Origin: Acinetobacter sp. CFCC 10889
GTDB taxonomy: Bacteria > Pseudomonadota > Gammaproteobacteria > Pseudomonadales > Moraxellaceae
Direction of reading: 5' to 3'
DNA: 64,000 nt
NCBI RefSeq assembly: GCF_003268395.1
Contig: NZ_LQXQ01000002.1
Span: 89,216 to 153,215, forward strand
The notes beneath the pieces are model-generated. The model saw only the letters and a list, made by a program, of their open reading frames with translations, had not been told where the DNA came from and made no database searches. Both the position numbers and the translations under genes were made by a program. Shown one piece after another: positions 39,467 through 49,385 of this stretch (position 1 is the first letter of the stretch; every line of letters starts with the position of its first letter).

Positions 39467-41233
39467 ATGATCTTATATCCACGTTTACTCAGCTTAAGTC
39501 TTTTATTCGGTTCACCACTTGTTTTATTGAGCGCATGTAGCTCAGTACCTAGTCAAAATTCATCAACATCACAAATCAATACAGCATCATCGACACAAAG
39601 TTTATTGGTATATGGTGGTTCTATTTTAACCATGCAAGGCGATCAACCACAGTATGTCGAAGCCATGCTGATTCAAGATGGCAAGATTCTATTTACAGGA
39701 AAATTAAGCGAAGCAAAGACACTTGCTCCTCAAGCAGCCGCTTTAGATTTGAAAAATAAGGCTGTAATTCCGGGAATTATTGATGCGCATAGTCATTTAA
39801 ATTCTGTTGGGATGCAGCAAACGGTTGCTAATTTATATGCACCCCCTGATGGTGATGTGGTTAATATTCCATCCTTAATTCAAGCCATGAAAATGTGGGC
39901 AGGGCAGAATCCTGAATTTATTCAAGCCAGTTCTGGGTGGATCATAGGGAACGGTTATGATGATGCAACGCTACAAGAAAAGCGTCATCCTACAGCTACA
40001 GATTTAGACCAAGTCTCAAAAACACAGCCAGTTTTGATTTTACATCAATCAGGGCATTTGGCATCAGTGAATCACAAAGCCTTAGAAATGTTGAATATTA
40101 ATGAGAAAACTAAAAATCCAGATGGAGGGGTAATTCGCCGTATTCAAGGAACACAAAAGCCCAATGGTGTGCTAGAAGAAAGTATTGTGATTCAAGCCAT
40201 GATGCAGGCATTTAAAAATATGCCACCACAAGAAATGGAGAAAATGGCATTAAAAGCAGTTAATACCTATGTGGAAAATGGCTATACTACAGTGCAAGAG
40301 GGACGAGCAGATCATGGAACGAGTGAATTATGGCGTAGTTTAGCCAACCGTAAGCAATTACCTATTGATGTGGTGTCATATCCTGATATTAGTTCAGAAC
40401 AAGCTTATATGTTGCAACACGGCAGCAGTCAAAATTACCAAAATCATTTCCGTATTGGTGGTGTGAAAATCAGCCTAGATGGTTCACCGCAAGGTAAAAC
40501 GGCTTGGTTGACGCAGCCTTATCTGATTCCACCTGAAGGGCAAGATAAAAACTATCGGGGCTATCCTGCATTTCCTGATCAAACTACAGTGCAAGAGATG
40601 ATTAATTTAGCATTTCAAAATCATTGGCAAATTTTAGCACATGCCAATGGTGATGCTGCAATTGATCAATATTTAGCTGTGATTGGTAAAGCACAACAAC
40701 AATTTCCATCTACTCAACGCCGTGATGTGATTATTCATGCACAAACCATGCGTGAGGATCAATTAGACCAAGCCAAAAAATTTGGTCTTATCCCATCTTT
40801 CTTTTCATTACATACCTATTATTGGGGTGATTGGCATGTAGCACAAACCTTGGGTGAGCAACGTGCAACACGTATTTCACCTACAGATTCAGCGCTTAAA
40901 CGAGGTATGATCTTTACGGAACATCATGATGCACCTGTGATTCCACCGAAAAGTATGATGGTACTCGATGCAACGGTAAATAGAACCACTCGCAGTGGAA
41001 AGTTACTGGGTGCAGATCAGAAAGTAAGTCCATATATTGCCTTAAAAAGTATGACAGATTGGGCTGCATATCAATATTTTGAGGAACAGCAAAAAGGGAC
41101 TTTGGAAAAAGGGAAATATGGTGATTTTGTGATATTAAGTGATGATCCACTGCAAATAGACAGTCAAAAAATTAAAGATATTCAAATTTTAGCAACTTAT
41201 AAGGAAGGTCAATTGATTTATCAACGCAAATAG
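39467..41233 (+). CDS. Amidohydrolase-family lipoprotein (YtcJ-like)
   Basis: The 588-residue product has a lipoprotein signal (MILYPRLLSLSLLFGSPLVLLSAC, lipobox LSAC). An amidohydrolase beta-barrel with LLVYGGSILTM and VIPGIIDAHSHLN (first metal ligands at about 105-107) follows. GGVKISLDGSPQGKTAWL (about 327), the AHANGD segment (about 391) and TEHHDAPVIPP are the later active-site-like motifs. Reaction and substrate are not determined; YtcJ relatives are poorly characterised. GAAGGA precedes the ATG. The envelope location is unusual for this family. Confidence 0.88.
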   Translation: MILYPRLLSLSLLFGSPLVLLSACSSVPSQNSSTSQINTASSTQSLLVYGGSILTMQGDQPQYVEAMLIQDGKILFTGKLSEAKTLAPQAAALDLKNKAVIPGIIDAHSHLNSVGMQQTVANLYAPPDGDVVNIPSLIQAMKMWAGQNPEFIQASSGWIIGNGYDDATLQEKRHPTATDLDQVSKTQPVLILHQSGHLASVNHKALEMLNINEKTKNPDGGVIRRIQGTQKPNGVLEESIVIQAMMQAFKNMPPQEMEKMALKAVNTYVENGYTTVQEGRADHGTSELWRSLANRKQLPIDVVSYPDISSEQAYMLQHGSSQNYQNHFRIGGVKISLDGSPQGKTAWLTQPYLIPPEGQDKNYRGYPAFPDQTTVQEMINLAFQNHWQILAHANGDAAIDQYLAVIGKAQQQFPSTQRRDVIIHAQTMREDQLDQAKKFGLIPSFFSLHTYYWGDWHVAQTLGEQRATRISPTDSALKRGMIFTEHHDAPVIPPKSMMVLDATVNRTTRSGKLLGADQKVSPYIALKSMTDWAAYQYFEEQQKGTLEKGKYGDFVILSDDPLQIDSQKIKDIQILATYKEGQLIYQRK

Positions 41234-41338
41234 AATTGATTGGAATTTTGAATATCAATAGGCAATGAAATTAGGCTTTATTTTAAAAAGGCGCTATGAT
41301 GGTGCGATTGAAATTAAGCCTAGTTTTAGAGGAATATG

Positions 41339-41452
41339 ATGAATTTTTTTAAAAAGAAAAATAAAGCCAGTTTTGTCTTTTTTATCATCACATTGTATTC
41401 ATTTTTAGGTTTTGGCTTGGGTTATGTGATTTGGGAGTTTTTGCTGAATTAA
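41339..41452 (+). CDS. Very small membrane protein (37 aa)
   Basis: AGAGGAA precedes two overlapping ATGs (41336 and 41339). The frame from 41339 encodes 37 residues: a Lys-rich start (MNFFKKKNKASF) and a hydrophobic helix (VFFIITLYSFLGFGLGYV) ending IWEFLLN. One transmembrane segment with a cytosolic basic end is predicted. The good ribosome-binding site suggests translation, but no function is known. Confidence 0.6.
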   Translation: MNFFKKKNKASFVFFIITLYSFLGFGLGYVIWEFLLN

Positions 41453-41738
41453 TCAAATCTTAAACATTTAAAAAATATTTTATGCTTTAGATTGAAAATA
41501 TGAATTGATTATTTAAACATATCTATAATTAAATCATTATAAAGTAGCGTAGGAAATACACGCATTTTAAAATAGGCGTTGTATAAAATGATGATAAAGT
41601 TGCTATTTTATTTCCATTTGGAATTTTTCCTATATTTATATTTTTTGTCATTGAAATATTTTGATGGTTTAAAATATTTTGAATTACATATATTTGTGAA
41701 GAATAATATGTAATTCAATCACGAAATTTATCTCACCT

Positions 41739-42356
41739 TTAGTATTTTGCATGAATACTTTCTAAAGTATCGACCAAGGTGCGTGTTGTTTGGTCAATTT
41801 CAAAATTCAGGAAATCACCAACACTTAAATTTGAAAAATTGGTTAAGCGAATCGTTTCAGGAATGAGATCAACTGATATTTGATTGTGTACTTTGTCGAC
41901 ATTATTCACAGTTAGACTACAACCATGTAAACCAATAAAACCTTTTAAAAAGAAATATTTGATTTTTTCATTTGGAATTTCAATATCTAAGTGTAGTGTT
42001 TTACCATTTTCAACGATATTTTTAATCTGTGCCATTCCCTCGATATGACCATAAATATTATGCCCGCCATTTTCCATTCCCACTTTAAAAGAACGTTCGA
42101 TATTCACCAAGCTATTTTCTTTTAAATGTCCTAGTGTTGTGAGGGATAGTGTGAGATCAGAAATATCAAAACTGATCAAAGTTTTTTCGACATTTATGCT
42201 TGTGACTGTCAAACAGGTTCCATCAATGGCAACACTTGCACCGATAAATACATCATCTAAAAAGTTTTGGTTATTTTCTACAAAAATTGTGGCATAACCT
42301 TGATGTTTTTCAATGCGATGAATTTTTTCAGTGCCAAGCACGATACCCGTATACAT
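41739..42356 (-). CDS. ribE: Riboflavin synthase (alpha subunit)
   Basis: Dismutates 6,7-dimethyl-8-ribityllumazine to riboflavin. The 205 residues consist of two lumazine-binding repeats: MYTGIVLG, GASVAIDGTCLTVT and GGHNIYGHIEG in the first; GFIGLHGCSLTVNNV and VDLIPETIRLTNF in the second. It resembles the E. coli type. The frame extends five codons further to 42371, but MYTGIV is the conserved start. It is monocistronic and not near other rib genes. Confidence 0.92.
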   Translation of the reverse strand: MYTGIVLGTEKIHRIEKHQGYATIFVENNQNFLDDVFIGASVAIDGTCLTVTSINVEKTLISFDISDLTLSLTTLGHLKENSLVNIERSFKVGMENGGHNIYGHIEGMAQIKNIVENGKTLHLDIEIPNEKIKYFFLKGFIGLHGCSLTVNNVDKVHNQISVDLIPETIRLTNFSNLSVGDFLNFEIDQTTRTLVDTLESIHAKY

Positions 42357-42526
42357 GTCCAATCTCGTCATTATGTTAAAAGCGCTACTATTAATAACAC
42401 AAATTTGAAATGTTGCACGGTCATTTGAATGTAAAATAATTTGAAAAATCCCTCCTTATGGTAAAAGAGGGATGTAGAGACTTGATGAATTTTATGCTTA
42501 TGTTGCAAAGAACATTTAAAAATGTC

Positions 42527-44155
42527 TTAACTTTCTAGTAACACTGAACCATATTTTTCACGTAAATCTTTCTTCAGCATTTTTCCTGTGCCTGTTAATG
42601 GAATTGCATCAACAAAGACCACTTTGTCAGGAATCTGCCATTTGGCAATTTTATCTGCATAATAATGCAAGAGGTCTTGTTCAGTGACTTCACTACCTTG
42701 CTGTTTAATGGCAATGACTACGGGACGTTCATCCCATTTTGGATGTGTTGCTGCAATGACAGCAGCCATCGCAATCTCAGGGTGGCTCATGGCAATATTT
42801 TCCAATTCAACAGAAGAAATCCATTCACCACCAGACTTGATTAAATCTTTGGCACGGTCACTCAGCAGTAGATAACCATCTTCATTGATCGAGGCAATAT
42901 CACCTGTATCAAACCAACCATCCGTAGTTAATGCATTTTGTGGTTTGCCATAATAGGAGTCGATGATCCAATGACCTTTAACTTGTAAATTCCCCGTAGT
43001 ATGACCATCACGTGCGACTTCATGCGTACCATTTTCTTCATCAGTAATTCGTAAGTCGACACCAAAGGGCGGGCGACCCTGAGAAAGACGAATATTGAGT
43101 TGCTCATCTGTAGGTAAGTTGTTGTGCTTTGCTTTGAGTTGGTTACTAGTACCCAGTGGACTCATTTCAGTCATCCCCCAAGCATGAATGGTTTCACAGT
43201 CATATATGTCACGGAAAGCTTTCATCATGGCAGGTGGGCAAGCTGAACCACCTACAACATTTTGTTTTAAACTTGCTAATTTACTACCACTTTGTTTGGC
43301 TGCTGCTAATAAGCCTTGCCAAATAGTTGGAACACCAAGTGCAACAGTGACATGGTAGTCATCGATCATCTGTACCAAACTCGCACCATCTAAACCTGGA
43401 CCAGGCAGGACTAAAGTACAGCCAACCATTGCAGCTGCATAAGGCGTCCCCCAAGCATTGACATGGAACATTGGGACTACAGGTAACATGACATTTTTAG
43501 CAGAAAGGTTTAATGAGTCAGGTAAACAAATGGCATAGGTATGTAAAATAGTCGAACGATGACTATATAAAGCACCTTTTGGATTACCTGTTGTACCAGA
43601 GGTATAGCATAGAGAGCTTGCGGTATTTTCATCAAAACTTGGCCATTCAAATTGTGCTGAATGTTCGGCAATTAAAGCATCATAAAATTTTACATCAGGC
43701 AGGGCTGTAGCAACATCTTGGTCAAAAGCACCTAAATAAATAAAATGTTCAACACTCGGTGTATGTGCTTTTACTGCGCTGATTAAAGGTAGAAAGGTTT
43801 TATCAAATAGCACAACTTTGTCCTGTGCATCATTAATGATAAAAACCAATTGTTCTGGAAATAAACGTGGGTTGATGGTGTGGCAAACCATACCACTACC
43901 TGAAATAGCATACCAAGACTCTAAATGACGATGATTATTCCATGCAATGGTTGCAATACGGTCCGTTGTTTTTGCACCTAAACTAAGCAAAGCATTGGCA
44001 AAACGTTTAGAATTCTCAGCGACATGTGTCCAATCCGTTGTCGTAATTGTACCATCAGTATTTTTAGAAATAATTGCGGTATCGCCATGATAACGAGCAG
44101 CATGTTCGATTAAATTACTAATCAAAAGCGGCTGAAACATCATATTTCCTTGCAT
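42527..44155 (-). CDS. Acyl-CoA ligase (AMP-binding, medium/long-chain)
   Basis: The 542-residue enzyme activates a carboxylic acid to an acyl-CoA through an acyl-adenylate. The phosphate-binding motif LCYTSGTTGNPKGALYSH is at about residues 184-201. HAWGMTEMSPLG (about 330), TGDIASINEDGYLLLSDRAKDLIKSGGEWIS and the C-terminal catalytic PLTGTGKMLKKDLR Lys are all present. It resembles AlkK-type medium-chain ligases, but chain length cannot be fixed from sequence. Two in-frame ATGs lie near the start (MQGNMMF). Confidence 0.9.
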   Translation of the reverse strand: MQGNMMFQPLLISNLIEHAARYHGDTAIISKNTDGTITTTDWTHVAENSKRFANALLSLGAKTTDRIATIAWNNHRHLESWYAISGSGMVCHTINPRLFPEQLVFIINDAQDKVVLFDKTFLPLISAVKAHTPSVEHFIYLGAFDQDVATALPDVKFYDALIAEHSAQFEWPSFDENTASSLCYTSGTTGNPKGALYSHRSTILHTYAICLPDSLNLSAKNVMLPVVPMFHVNAWGTPYAAAMVGCTLVLPGPGLDGASLVQMIDDYHVTVALGVPTIWQGLLAAAKQSGSKLASLKQNVVGGSACPPAMMKAFRDIYDCETIHAWGMTEMSPLGTSNQLKAKHNNLPTDEQLNIRLSQGRPPFGVDLRITDEENGTHEVARDGHTTGNLQVKGHWIIDSYYGKPQNALTTDGWFDTGDIASINEDGYLLLSDRAKDLIKSGGEWISSVELENIAMSHPEIAMAAVIAATHPKWDERPVVIAIKQQGSEVTEQDLLHYYADKIAKWQIPDKVVFVDAIPLTGTGKMLKKDLREKYGSVLLES

Positions 44156-44523
44156 ACAATCATCCTTTTAATTTTGTTGTGATTGATTTCTTTCATTTGT
44201 GTTTATTTAATCTGTTCTATTTAAAAAAATGATCAAATAGAAAAAATATAATTTTATCCTAACTAAAAAAAAGCTGAATGCAATGAAAATATTCACAAAT
44301 TTTTGTAACGAAAGAAAAGGGAATTGATGAAGAAAAACAAATATTTATTAAATTATCACGATTTGAAAATGCACTATAAAATATAGACTAAAGTCTTAGT
44401 TTAATATTTGCTAAATAACTTGAGTTAGCGCACAAATATGTTACAACTATGAGACACCTTTATTAAAAAACAAATGTTTTAGGATAAAACATGAATAAGG
44501 TGAATCAAAATAGGAGATGATGA
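44156..44523. other. AT-rich gap of 368 bp
   Basis: No ORF or structured RNA recognised apart from the leader region of the small CxxC ORF that follows; it may hold the divergent promoters of the ligase gene. Confidence 0.4.
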
Positions 44524-44631
44524 ATGCTACAAACCTTAAAGAAAATCTTGTGTTTACACAAATTTGAATATGAAATTGATGCTAATGCCGTAGTGACAAA
44601 AGAATGTCGTAAATGCGGAGTGAGTCACTGA
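44524..44631 (+). CDS. Small CxxC protein (35 aa), possible zinc-binding
   Basis: AGGAG at 44512-44516 lies 7 bases before the ATG. The 35 residues carry CLHKFEYE near the start and CRKCG near the end. This C-x2-H ... C-x2-C arrangement could form a zinc knuckle like that of small phage-associated zinc proteins. It is too short for standard gene callers. No function is known. Confidence 0.55.
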   Translation: MLQTLKKILCLHKFEYEIDANAVVTKECRKCGVSH

Positions 44632-44830
44632 TTTTGTATGCAAATTTACTTGGGATATCATCATATTATTGCTTTAAATCCAATATTTTGAACATCATGT
44701 TTTAAATAAAATATCTTAAACACATAGTATGATGATATTGAAAAATTAGAAAAATAAATCAAGCATGTATCTATTTCAAATTTTATTTCAGTTAAAATAA
44801 ATCATTCTCATCCTTTGAATTTTTATTTCA

Positions 44831-45043
44831 ATGTCTAAAGATTTTACTGCCGAAACTTATGTGATTGATCAACACCTTGTCGATACTTTAGCGTGGCTTT
44901 GTCATCATCAAGATTGTTTTGATTCATTTGAATATGATGCATTTAGCAAAGTGTTAAGTGTACATCATGCCAATGGCACAGATATTTTACGTGAAGGCAT
45001 GTTTTTAAATGCAAAATATGGGCTTTTGATTACTTCTTTATAA
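44831..45043 (+). CDS. Conserved-looking small protein of unknown function
   Basis: The 70-residue product (MSKDFTAETYVIDQHLVDTLAWLCHHQDC...) is acidic and has no signal or membrane segment. A terminator follows 40 bases after its stop, shared with convergent bioB. Upstream ribosome-binding signals are weak. No family is recognised. Confidence 0.6.
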   Translation: MSKDFTAETYVIDQHLVDTLAWLCHHQDCFDSFEYDAFSKVLSVHHANGTDILREGMFLNAKYGLLITSL

Positions 45044-45081
45044 GATTTTGAAATAAATTTAAATAAATGACTTTAAAAGAA

Positions 45082-45108
45082 AAAAAGCGATAGTGAATAT
45101 CGCTTTTT
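45082..45108. terminator. Bidirectional terminator between the small gene and bioB
   Basis: AAAAAGCGATA and TATCGCTTTTT arms with a 5-base loop lie between convergent genes. Confidence 0.85.
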
Positions 45109-45120
45109 AACAGGTTGGAT

Positions 45121-46113
45121 TTAAGCGCTCATCGCATCAACAGAAAGTTCAGCTACAGTCGGTTTGGCTTTTTCTGCAATTAAACCTAATTTATTAAATA
45201 ATTGCTTGTCTTTACCTTCACCTGCATTTGGTGTGGTCAGTAGCTTCTCACCACTGAACAATGAATTTGCACCTGCCATAAATGCCAATGCTTGATCCGA
45301 ATCGCTCAATGCCTCACGTCCTGCCGACAGGCGAATATAGCTTTGTGGCATGATGATGCGTGCAACTGCAATGGTACGAATCCATTCTGTGACATCAAGT
45401 TTTTCAACCTCTGCCAAAGGTGTACCATCAATTGGTACGAGCATGTTGATCGGGACAGACTCAGGATGAGTTGGCAAAGTTGCGAGTTCTTGCAATAACC
45501 CAATACGGTCATTGCGATTTTCACCTAAGCCCACAATTCCGCCACTACAGACTTTCATACCCGCATTGCGGACATGGTCTAAGGTATTGAGGCGATCATC
45601 AAAAGTGCGGGTGGTGATGATATGAGAATAATATTCACGTGATGTATCAAGGTTGTGATTGTAATAATCTAATCCTGCTTCATGTAAACGTTCTGCTTGT
45701 GACTGATTTAACATGCCTAAAGTCATACACGTTTCTAGTCCAAGCGCTTTAACTTCTTTCACCATTTCAAGAACATAAGGCATATCACGTTCATGTGGAT
45801 TACGCCATGCAGCACCCATACAAAAACGAGATGAACCAGAAGCCAATGCTTCTTTGGCTTCACTAATCACTTTATCTACTGCAATGCGTTTTTCAGCTTC
45901 TAATTTTGAATCATAATGTGCTGATTGTGAACAATATTTACAATCTTCAGGACATTTCCCTGTTTTGATTGAAAGCAGGGTGCTGACTTGGATGGTATTC
46001 GCTTCAAAATGATTGCGATGGACTTGTTGTGCTTTAAACACCAAATCTAAAAAAGGTTGTTCATATAAGGTTTGGATTTCTTCACGTGTCCAATCATTTC
46101 GTACTAAAGGCAT
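45121..46113 (-). CDS. bioB: Biotin synthase
   Basis: Radical-SAM enzyme that inserts sulfur into dethiobiotin, the last step of biotin synthesis. The 330 residues contain the iron-sulfur motif [11 protein letters not shown] (about 53-63), [27 protein letters not shown] and GGIVGLGEN. It is alone, away from the bio operon. A 15-base palindrome lies about 30 bases upstream of its start. Confidence 0.97.
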   Translation of the reverse strand: MPLVRNDWTREEIQTLYEQPFLDLVFKAQQVHRNHFEANTIQVSTLLSIKTGKCPEDCKYCSQSAHYDSKLEAEKRIAVDKVISEAKEALASGSSRFCMGAAWRNPHERDMPYVLEMVKEVKALGLETCMTLGMLNQSQAERLHEAGLDYYNHNLDTSREYYSHIITTRTFDDRLNTLDHVRNAGMKVCSGGIVGLGENRNDRIGLLQELATLPTHPESVPINMLVPIDGTPLAEVEKLDVTEWIRTIAVARIIMPQSYIRLSAGREALSDSDQALAFMAGANSLFSGEKLLTTPNAGEGKDKQLFNKLGLIAEKAKPTVAELSVDAMSA

Positions 46114-46425
46114 AGGTCAAATCCCTGATAATATTGCTATCTCTGTGTATCATACACAAATCATGCCAAAGCCAATGGGCAAAAACGTCCAAATGGTTAT
46201 TGGTAACTTAACTTAAGATTAGCATATAAATTAAAAATAAAAATAGTGATTTACTGACAAAGTTTAGCGCTTTTCTTGTTAGATCGTCACATAAATACTT
46301 TTATGGAATTTACTAATTTCGAGGTATTGGTATTTAAAAAAGGAAAATAACCCTGATTTTGCAGAGAACGTGTTTTCATATTTTAGTTGCAAAAAATGAA
46401 GTGCATTGTCCAAAAAATTAAAAAA
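46114..46425. promoter_or_regulatory. bioB-queG intergenic region with operator-like palindrome
   Basis: The 312-base gap holds a perfect palindrome TGTGTAT-C-ATACACA at 46144-46158, 30 bases upstream of the bioB start, placed to cover a promoter. No other gene was seen in the gap. Confidence 0.45.
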
Positions 46426-47520
46426 TTATTTTGATTTGTTATATTGTTCTGCGATTGCCCAGTCGATATGGACTTGCACAATCTCATCATGCTGTGCCCG
46501 ATTTTGTTGCAATGCCCGTACAATTTCTATTGAAAATGGTGCATTTCCCAAACCAATGGCAATATTTCGCATAAAGCTTTGATAGCCTGTACGGCGAATC
46601 GGACTGCCTTCTGTACAGCTTAAAAATGTTGCTTCATCCCAGTGCCACAGATCCAAAAGTGAGGCATTGTCTAAACCATGACGAGGATAAAAATCTTCAA
46701 TAGGCGTCTTTTTGGCAAAACTATTCCAAGGACAAATGAGCTGACAATCATCACAACCAAAGACCCGATTGCCGATTCCTCGTCTTAACTCTTCAGGGAT
46801 AATACCTTTATACTCAATGGTGAGATAGGCGATGCATTTTCGTGCATCTAACATATAAGGCTCAACGATGGCTTTGGTTGGGCAGATATCAATGCATGCC
46901 GTACATGAGCCACAATGCTTTGTTGTTGGCTGATCAAAAGGCAGCTCTAAAGAGCTAAATAATTCACCTAAAACAAAAAATGAACCTGATTTTTTATGAA
47001 TAAGTAAGGTATGTTTGCCTGTCCATCCCATGCCAGCACTTTCTGCCAAAGATTTTTCAAAAACAGGCGCAGAGTCCGCAAAAGGACGAGATTCAAAATC
47101 ACCCACTTTTTCTTTAATTTTACTGGCTAAGGTTTTTAGTCGTCCACGCATGACTTTATGGTAATCGCGACCACGTGCATAACGGGCGATAATGGCAGAG
47201 TTGGGCTCATCAGGTACATAACGAGGCTTGGGTGTTTCCACCAAATAATTCATTCGTACACAAATGATGCTTTTGGTATTGGGTACTAATAAAGTCGGAT
47301 CAGCGCGTTTTTCTAAATTTTCCTCTAAAAACTTCATATCGCCGTGATAACCACGTTTTAAATATTCCTTAAAACGTGCTAATTCTGCTTGAGCATCTGG
47401 TTTGGCAATGACACAATCAGCAAAACCCAGTTGCAAAGCTTGCTCTTTGATCCAACTTTTGAGTTGTTCAGGATCAATCTGTTGTAGCGAAATATGTGTT
47501 GAAGATGAAGAAGCCGACAT
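46426..47520 (-). CDS. queG: Epoxyqueuosine reductase
   Basis: Cobalamin-dependent reductase that completes queuosine in tRNA. From MSASSSSTHI at 47520 the product is 364 residues. It contains the 4Fe-4S ligands CGSCTACIDICPTKAI and CDDCQLICPWN and the conserved ARGRDYHKVMRGRLK and LIHKKSGSFFVLGELF motifs. The frame extends to 47652, but that part overlaps the divergent nnr gene and lacks conservation. Confidence 0.95.
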   Translation of the reverse strand: MSASSSSTHISLQQIDPEQLKSWIKEQALQLGFADCVIAKPDAQAELARFKEYLKRGYHGDMKFLEENLEKRADPTLLVPNTKSIICVRMNYLVETPKPRYVPDEPNSAIIARYARGRDYHKVMRGRLKTLASKIKEKVGDFESRPFADSAPVFEKSLAESAGMGWTGKHTLLIHKKSGSFFVLGELFSSLELPFDQPTTKHCGSCTACIDICPTKAIVEPYMLDARKCIAYLTIEYKGIIPEELRRGIGNRVFGCDDCQLICPWNSFAKKTPIEDFYPRHGLDNASLLDLWHWDEATFLSCTEGSPIRRTGYQSFMRNIAIGLGNAPFSIEIVRALQQNRAQHDEIVQVHIDWAIAEQYNKSK

Positions 47521-47540
47521 AGAAAAACATAGGGAAGAAA

Positions 47541-49028
47541 ATGCATTCACAAGTTTATCATAGCCATGAGATTCAAGCATGGGAAGCACGTTGGTTTCAG
47601 CAACAAAACAGTTCTTTTGGTTTGATGCAGCAAGTTGCATGGTCAATTGCACAGCGTTTAGATGCTATTTTTTCTTCTCAAGATAAGATTCAACAAGTTG
47701 CGATTTGGTGCGGTTCTGGCAATAACGCAGGGGATGGTTATTGCTTGGCAAAATATTTACAAGATTTGGGTTATAAAATCACGATTTTTGCAGCAGAACG
47801 GGGGCAATCAGCAGATTTAGCAAAAGCATTTCAACTCGCACATACACATCAGGTCGAGATTCAGCATCATTTTAAAACAGAAAATCACTTTGATTGTCAT
47901 ATAGATGCACTTTTTGGCATCGGTTTAAATCGAGATTTGGACATGATTTGGCAGGAAATTATTGAGAATTTTAATGCACAATCAGGTTTGAAAATTGCGA
48001 TTGATGTACCCAGTGGTTTAAATGCCAATACAGGGCAGCCTTTGCCAACGGCGGTCAAAGCTGATCTGACTTATAGTGTATTGGGCTTAAAAGCGGGACT
48101 ATTTACAGGTCAAGGCAAAGAATTTTCTGGAAAAGTAGAATTAATTTCTGCAATACCTACAGATGATGAATTACAAAAAATCGCTGAACTTTCACCAAAT
48201 TTTATAACATTGCCGCAACGTCAAGCTTTTGGACATAAAGGCAGTTATGGACATGTCTTGGTCGTGGGTGGGCATGCAGAAATGGGCGGGGCAGTGATGA
48301 TGGCGGCTGAGTCGGCATTTAGTGCGGGTGCGGGTAAAGTGACGATTGTCTGTGATGCAAAACATCATACTGCGATTTTGGCACGTTCACCAAATATTAT
48401 GCTACGTGATATCAATGCTTTATCTGATAGTGAAATAGATGATCTTATTCAACTTGTTGATGCTGTAAGCTTAGGCATGGGCTTAGGTCGGGATACTTGG
48501 GCAGAGCAACAGTTTTTAAAATGGTTTCCAAAAATTAATCAGACTACACATTTACAGATCGTTTTAGATGCAGATGCTTTATGGTTTTTAGCGGAGCATC
48601 CTGTAAAAGTAAATGAGAATACCTATTTAACACCACATCCTGGTGAAGCCGCAAAATTGTTGAATTGTTGTGTAAAACAGATAGAGACAGATCGAATTGC
48701 AGCGATTAAAAAATTACAAGAAAAATATGCAGGACAATGGGTGCTCAAGGGTGCAGGAAGTTTGATTTTAGACGATCAGCTTTGGATTTGTACTGCGGGT
48801 AATGCGGGTATGGGTACAGGTGGTATGGGTGATGTGCTTGCAGGAATGATTGCCAGCTTAAAAGCACAATTTTATGAAAATATTCAGCTACATCAGATTG
48901 TTACTTTACATGCACTTGCGGGTGATTATTTGGCTGAAAAAGGGCAACGGGGCTTGCAAGCCCATCACATGAATGATGCTGTGTATTATGTGGTTAATCA
49001 TTGTGGTGAATCATCTGATAAAACATGA
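47541..49028 (+). CDS. nnr: Bifunctional NAD(P)H-hydrate repair enzyme
   Basis: The 495 residues combine an N-terminal epimerase domain (GSGNNAGDGYCLAKYLQDLG, about 52-71) and a C-terminal ADP-dependent hydrate dehydratase (GHVLVVGGHAEMGGA and NAGMGTGGMGDVLAGMIASL). It repairs the hydrated, inactive form of NADH and NADPH. It is divergent from queG, with only 20 bases between starts. Confidence 0.94.
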   Translation: MHSQVYHSHEIQAWEARWFQQQNSSFGLMQQVAWSIAQRLDAIFSSQDKIQQVAIWCGSGNNAGDGYCLAKYLQDLGYKITIFAAERGQSADLAKAFQLAHTHQVEIQHHFKTENHFDCHIDALFGIGLNRDLDMIWQEIIENFNAQSGLKIAIDVPSGLNANTGQPLPTAVKADLTYSVLGLKAGLFTGQGKEFSGKVELISAIPTDDELQKIAELSPNFITLPQRQAFGHKGSYGHVLVVGGHAEMGGAVMMAAESAFSAGAGKVTIVCDAKHHTAILARSPNIMLRDINALSDSEIDDLIQLVDAVSLGMGLGRDTWAEQQFLKWFPKINQTTHLQIVLDADALWFLAEHPVKVNENTYLTPHPGEAAKLLNCCVKQIETDRIAAIKKLQEKYAGQWVLKGAGSLILDDQLWICTAGNAGMGTGGMGDVLAGMIASLKAQFYENIQLHQIVTLHALAGDYLAEKGQRGLQAHHMNDAVYYVVNHCGESSDKT

Positions 49029-49067
49029 GATAAGTTATAACGATGAGAAATAATAGGTAAAATTTAA

Positions 49068-49340
49068 ATGAAAGCGGTTAAATTACTGATTCATGGGAAG
49101 GTGCAAGGCGTAGGTTATCGCCGTTGGTTTGAAAAAGAAGCGATTGCTTTGGATTTAAAAGGTTATGTGATGAATTTGCCAACAGGTGAGGTTGAAGCTG
49201 TTATTCTAGGCGCTGAAGCGGATATTTTAAAAATCATTCGGCATAGTTATGTTGGGTCTTTACGTGCACAAGTTAGTCGTATTGAGCAAATTCAGTTGCA
49301 GGACTTTCCGAACTATCATGAGTTTACAATGATTCGATGA
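49068..49340 (+). CDS. acyP: Acylphosphatase
   Basis: The 90-residue small enzyme hydrolyses acyl phosphates. The catalytic signature GKVQGVGYRRWFEKEA (Arg about 18) and the ligand motif KGYVMNLPTGEVEAVILG (Asn about 36) are intact. It follows nnr after 39 bases. Confidence 0.94.
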   Translation: MKAVKLLIHGKVQGVGYRRWFEKEAIALDLKGYVMNLPTGEVEAVILGAEADILKIIRHSYVGSLRAQVSRIEQIQLQDFPNYHEFTMIR

Positions 49341-49385
49341 GTTTGTTTTTTTAAGTATTATGGCAATAAATAGGTTTAAAAATAA

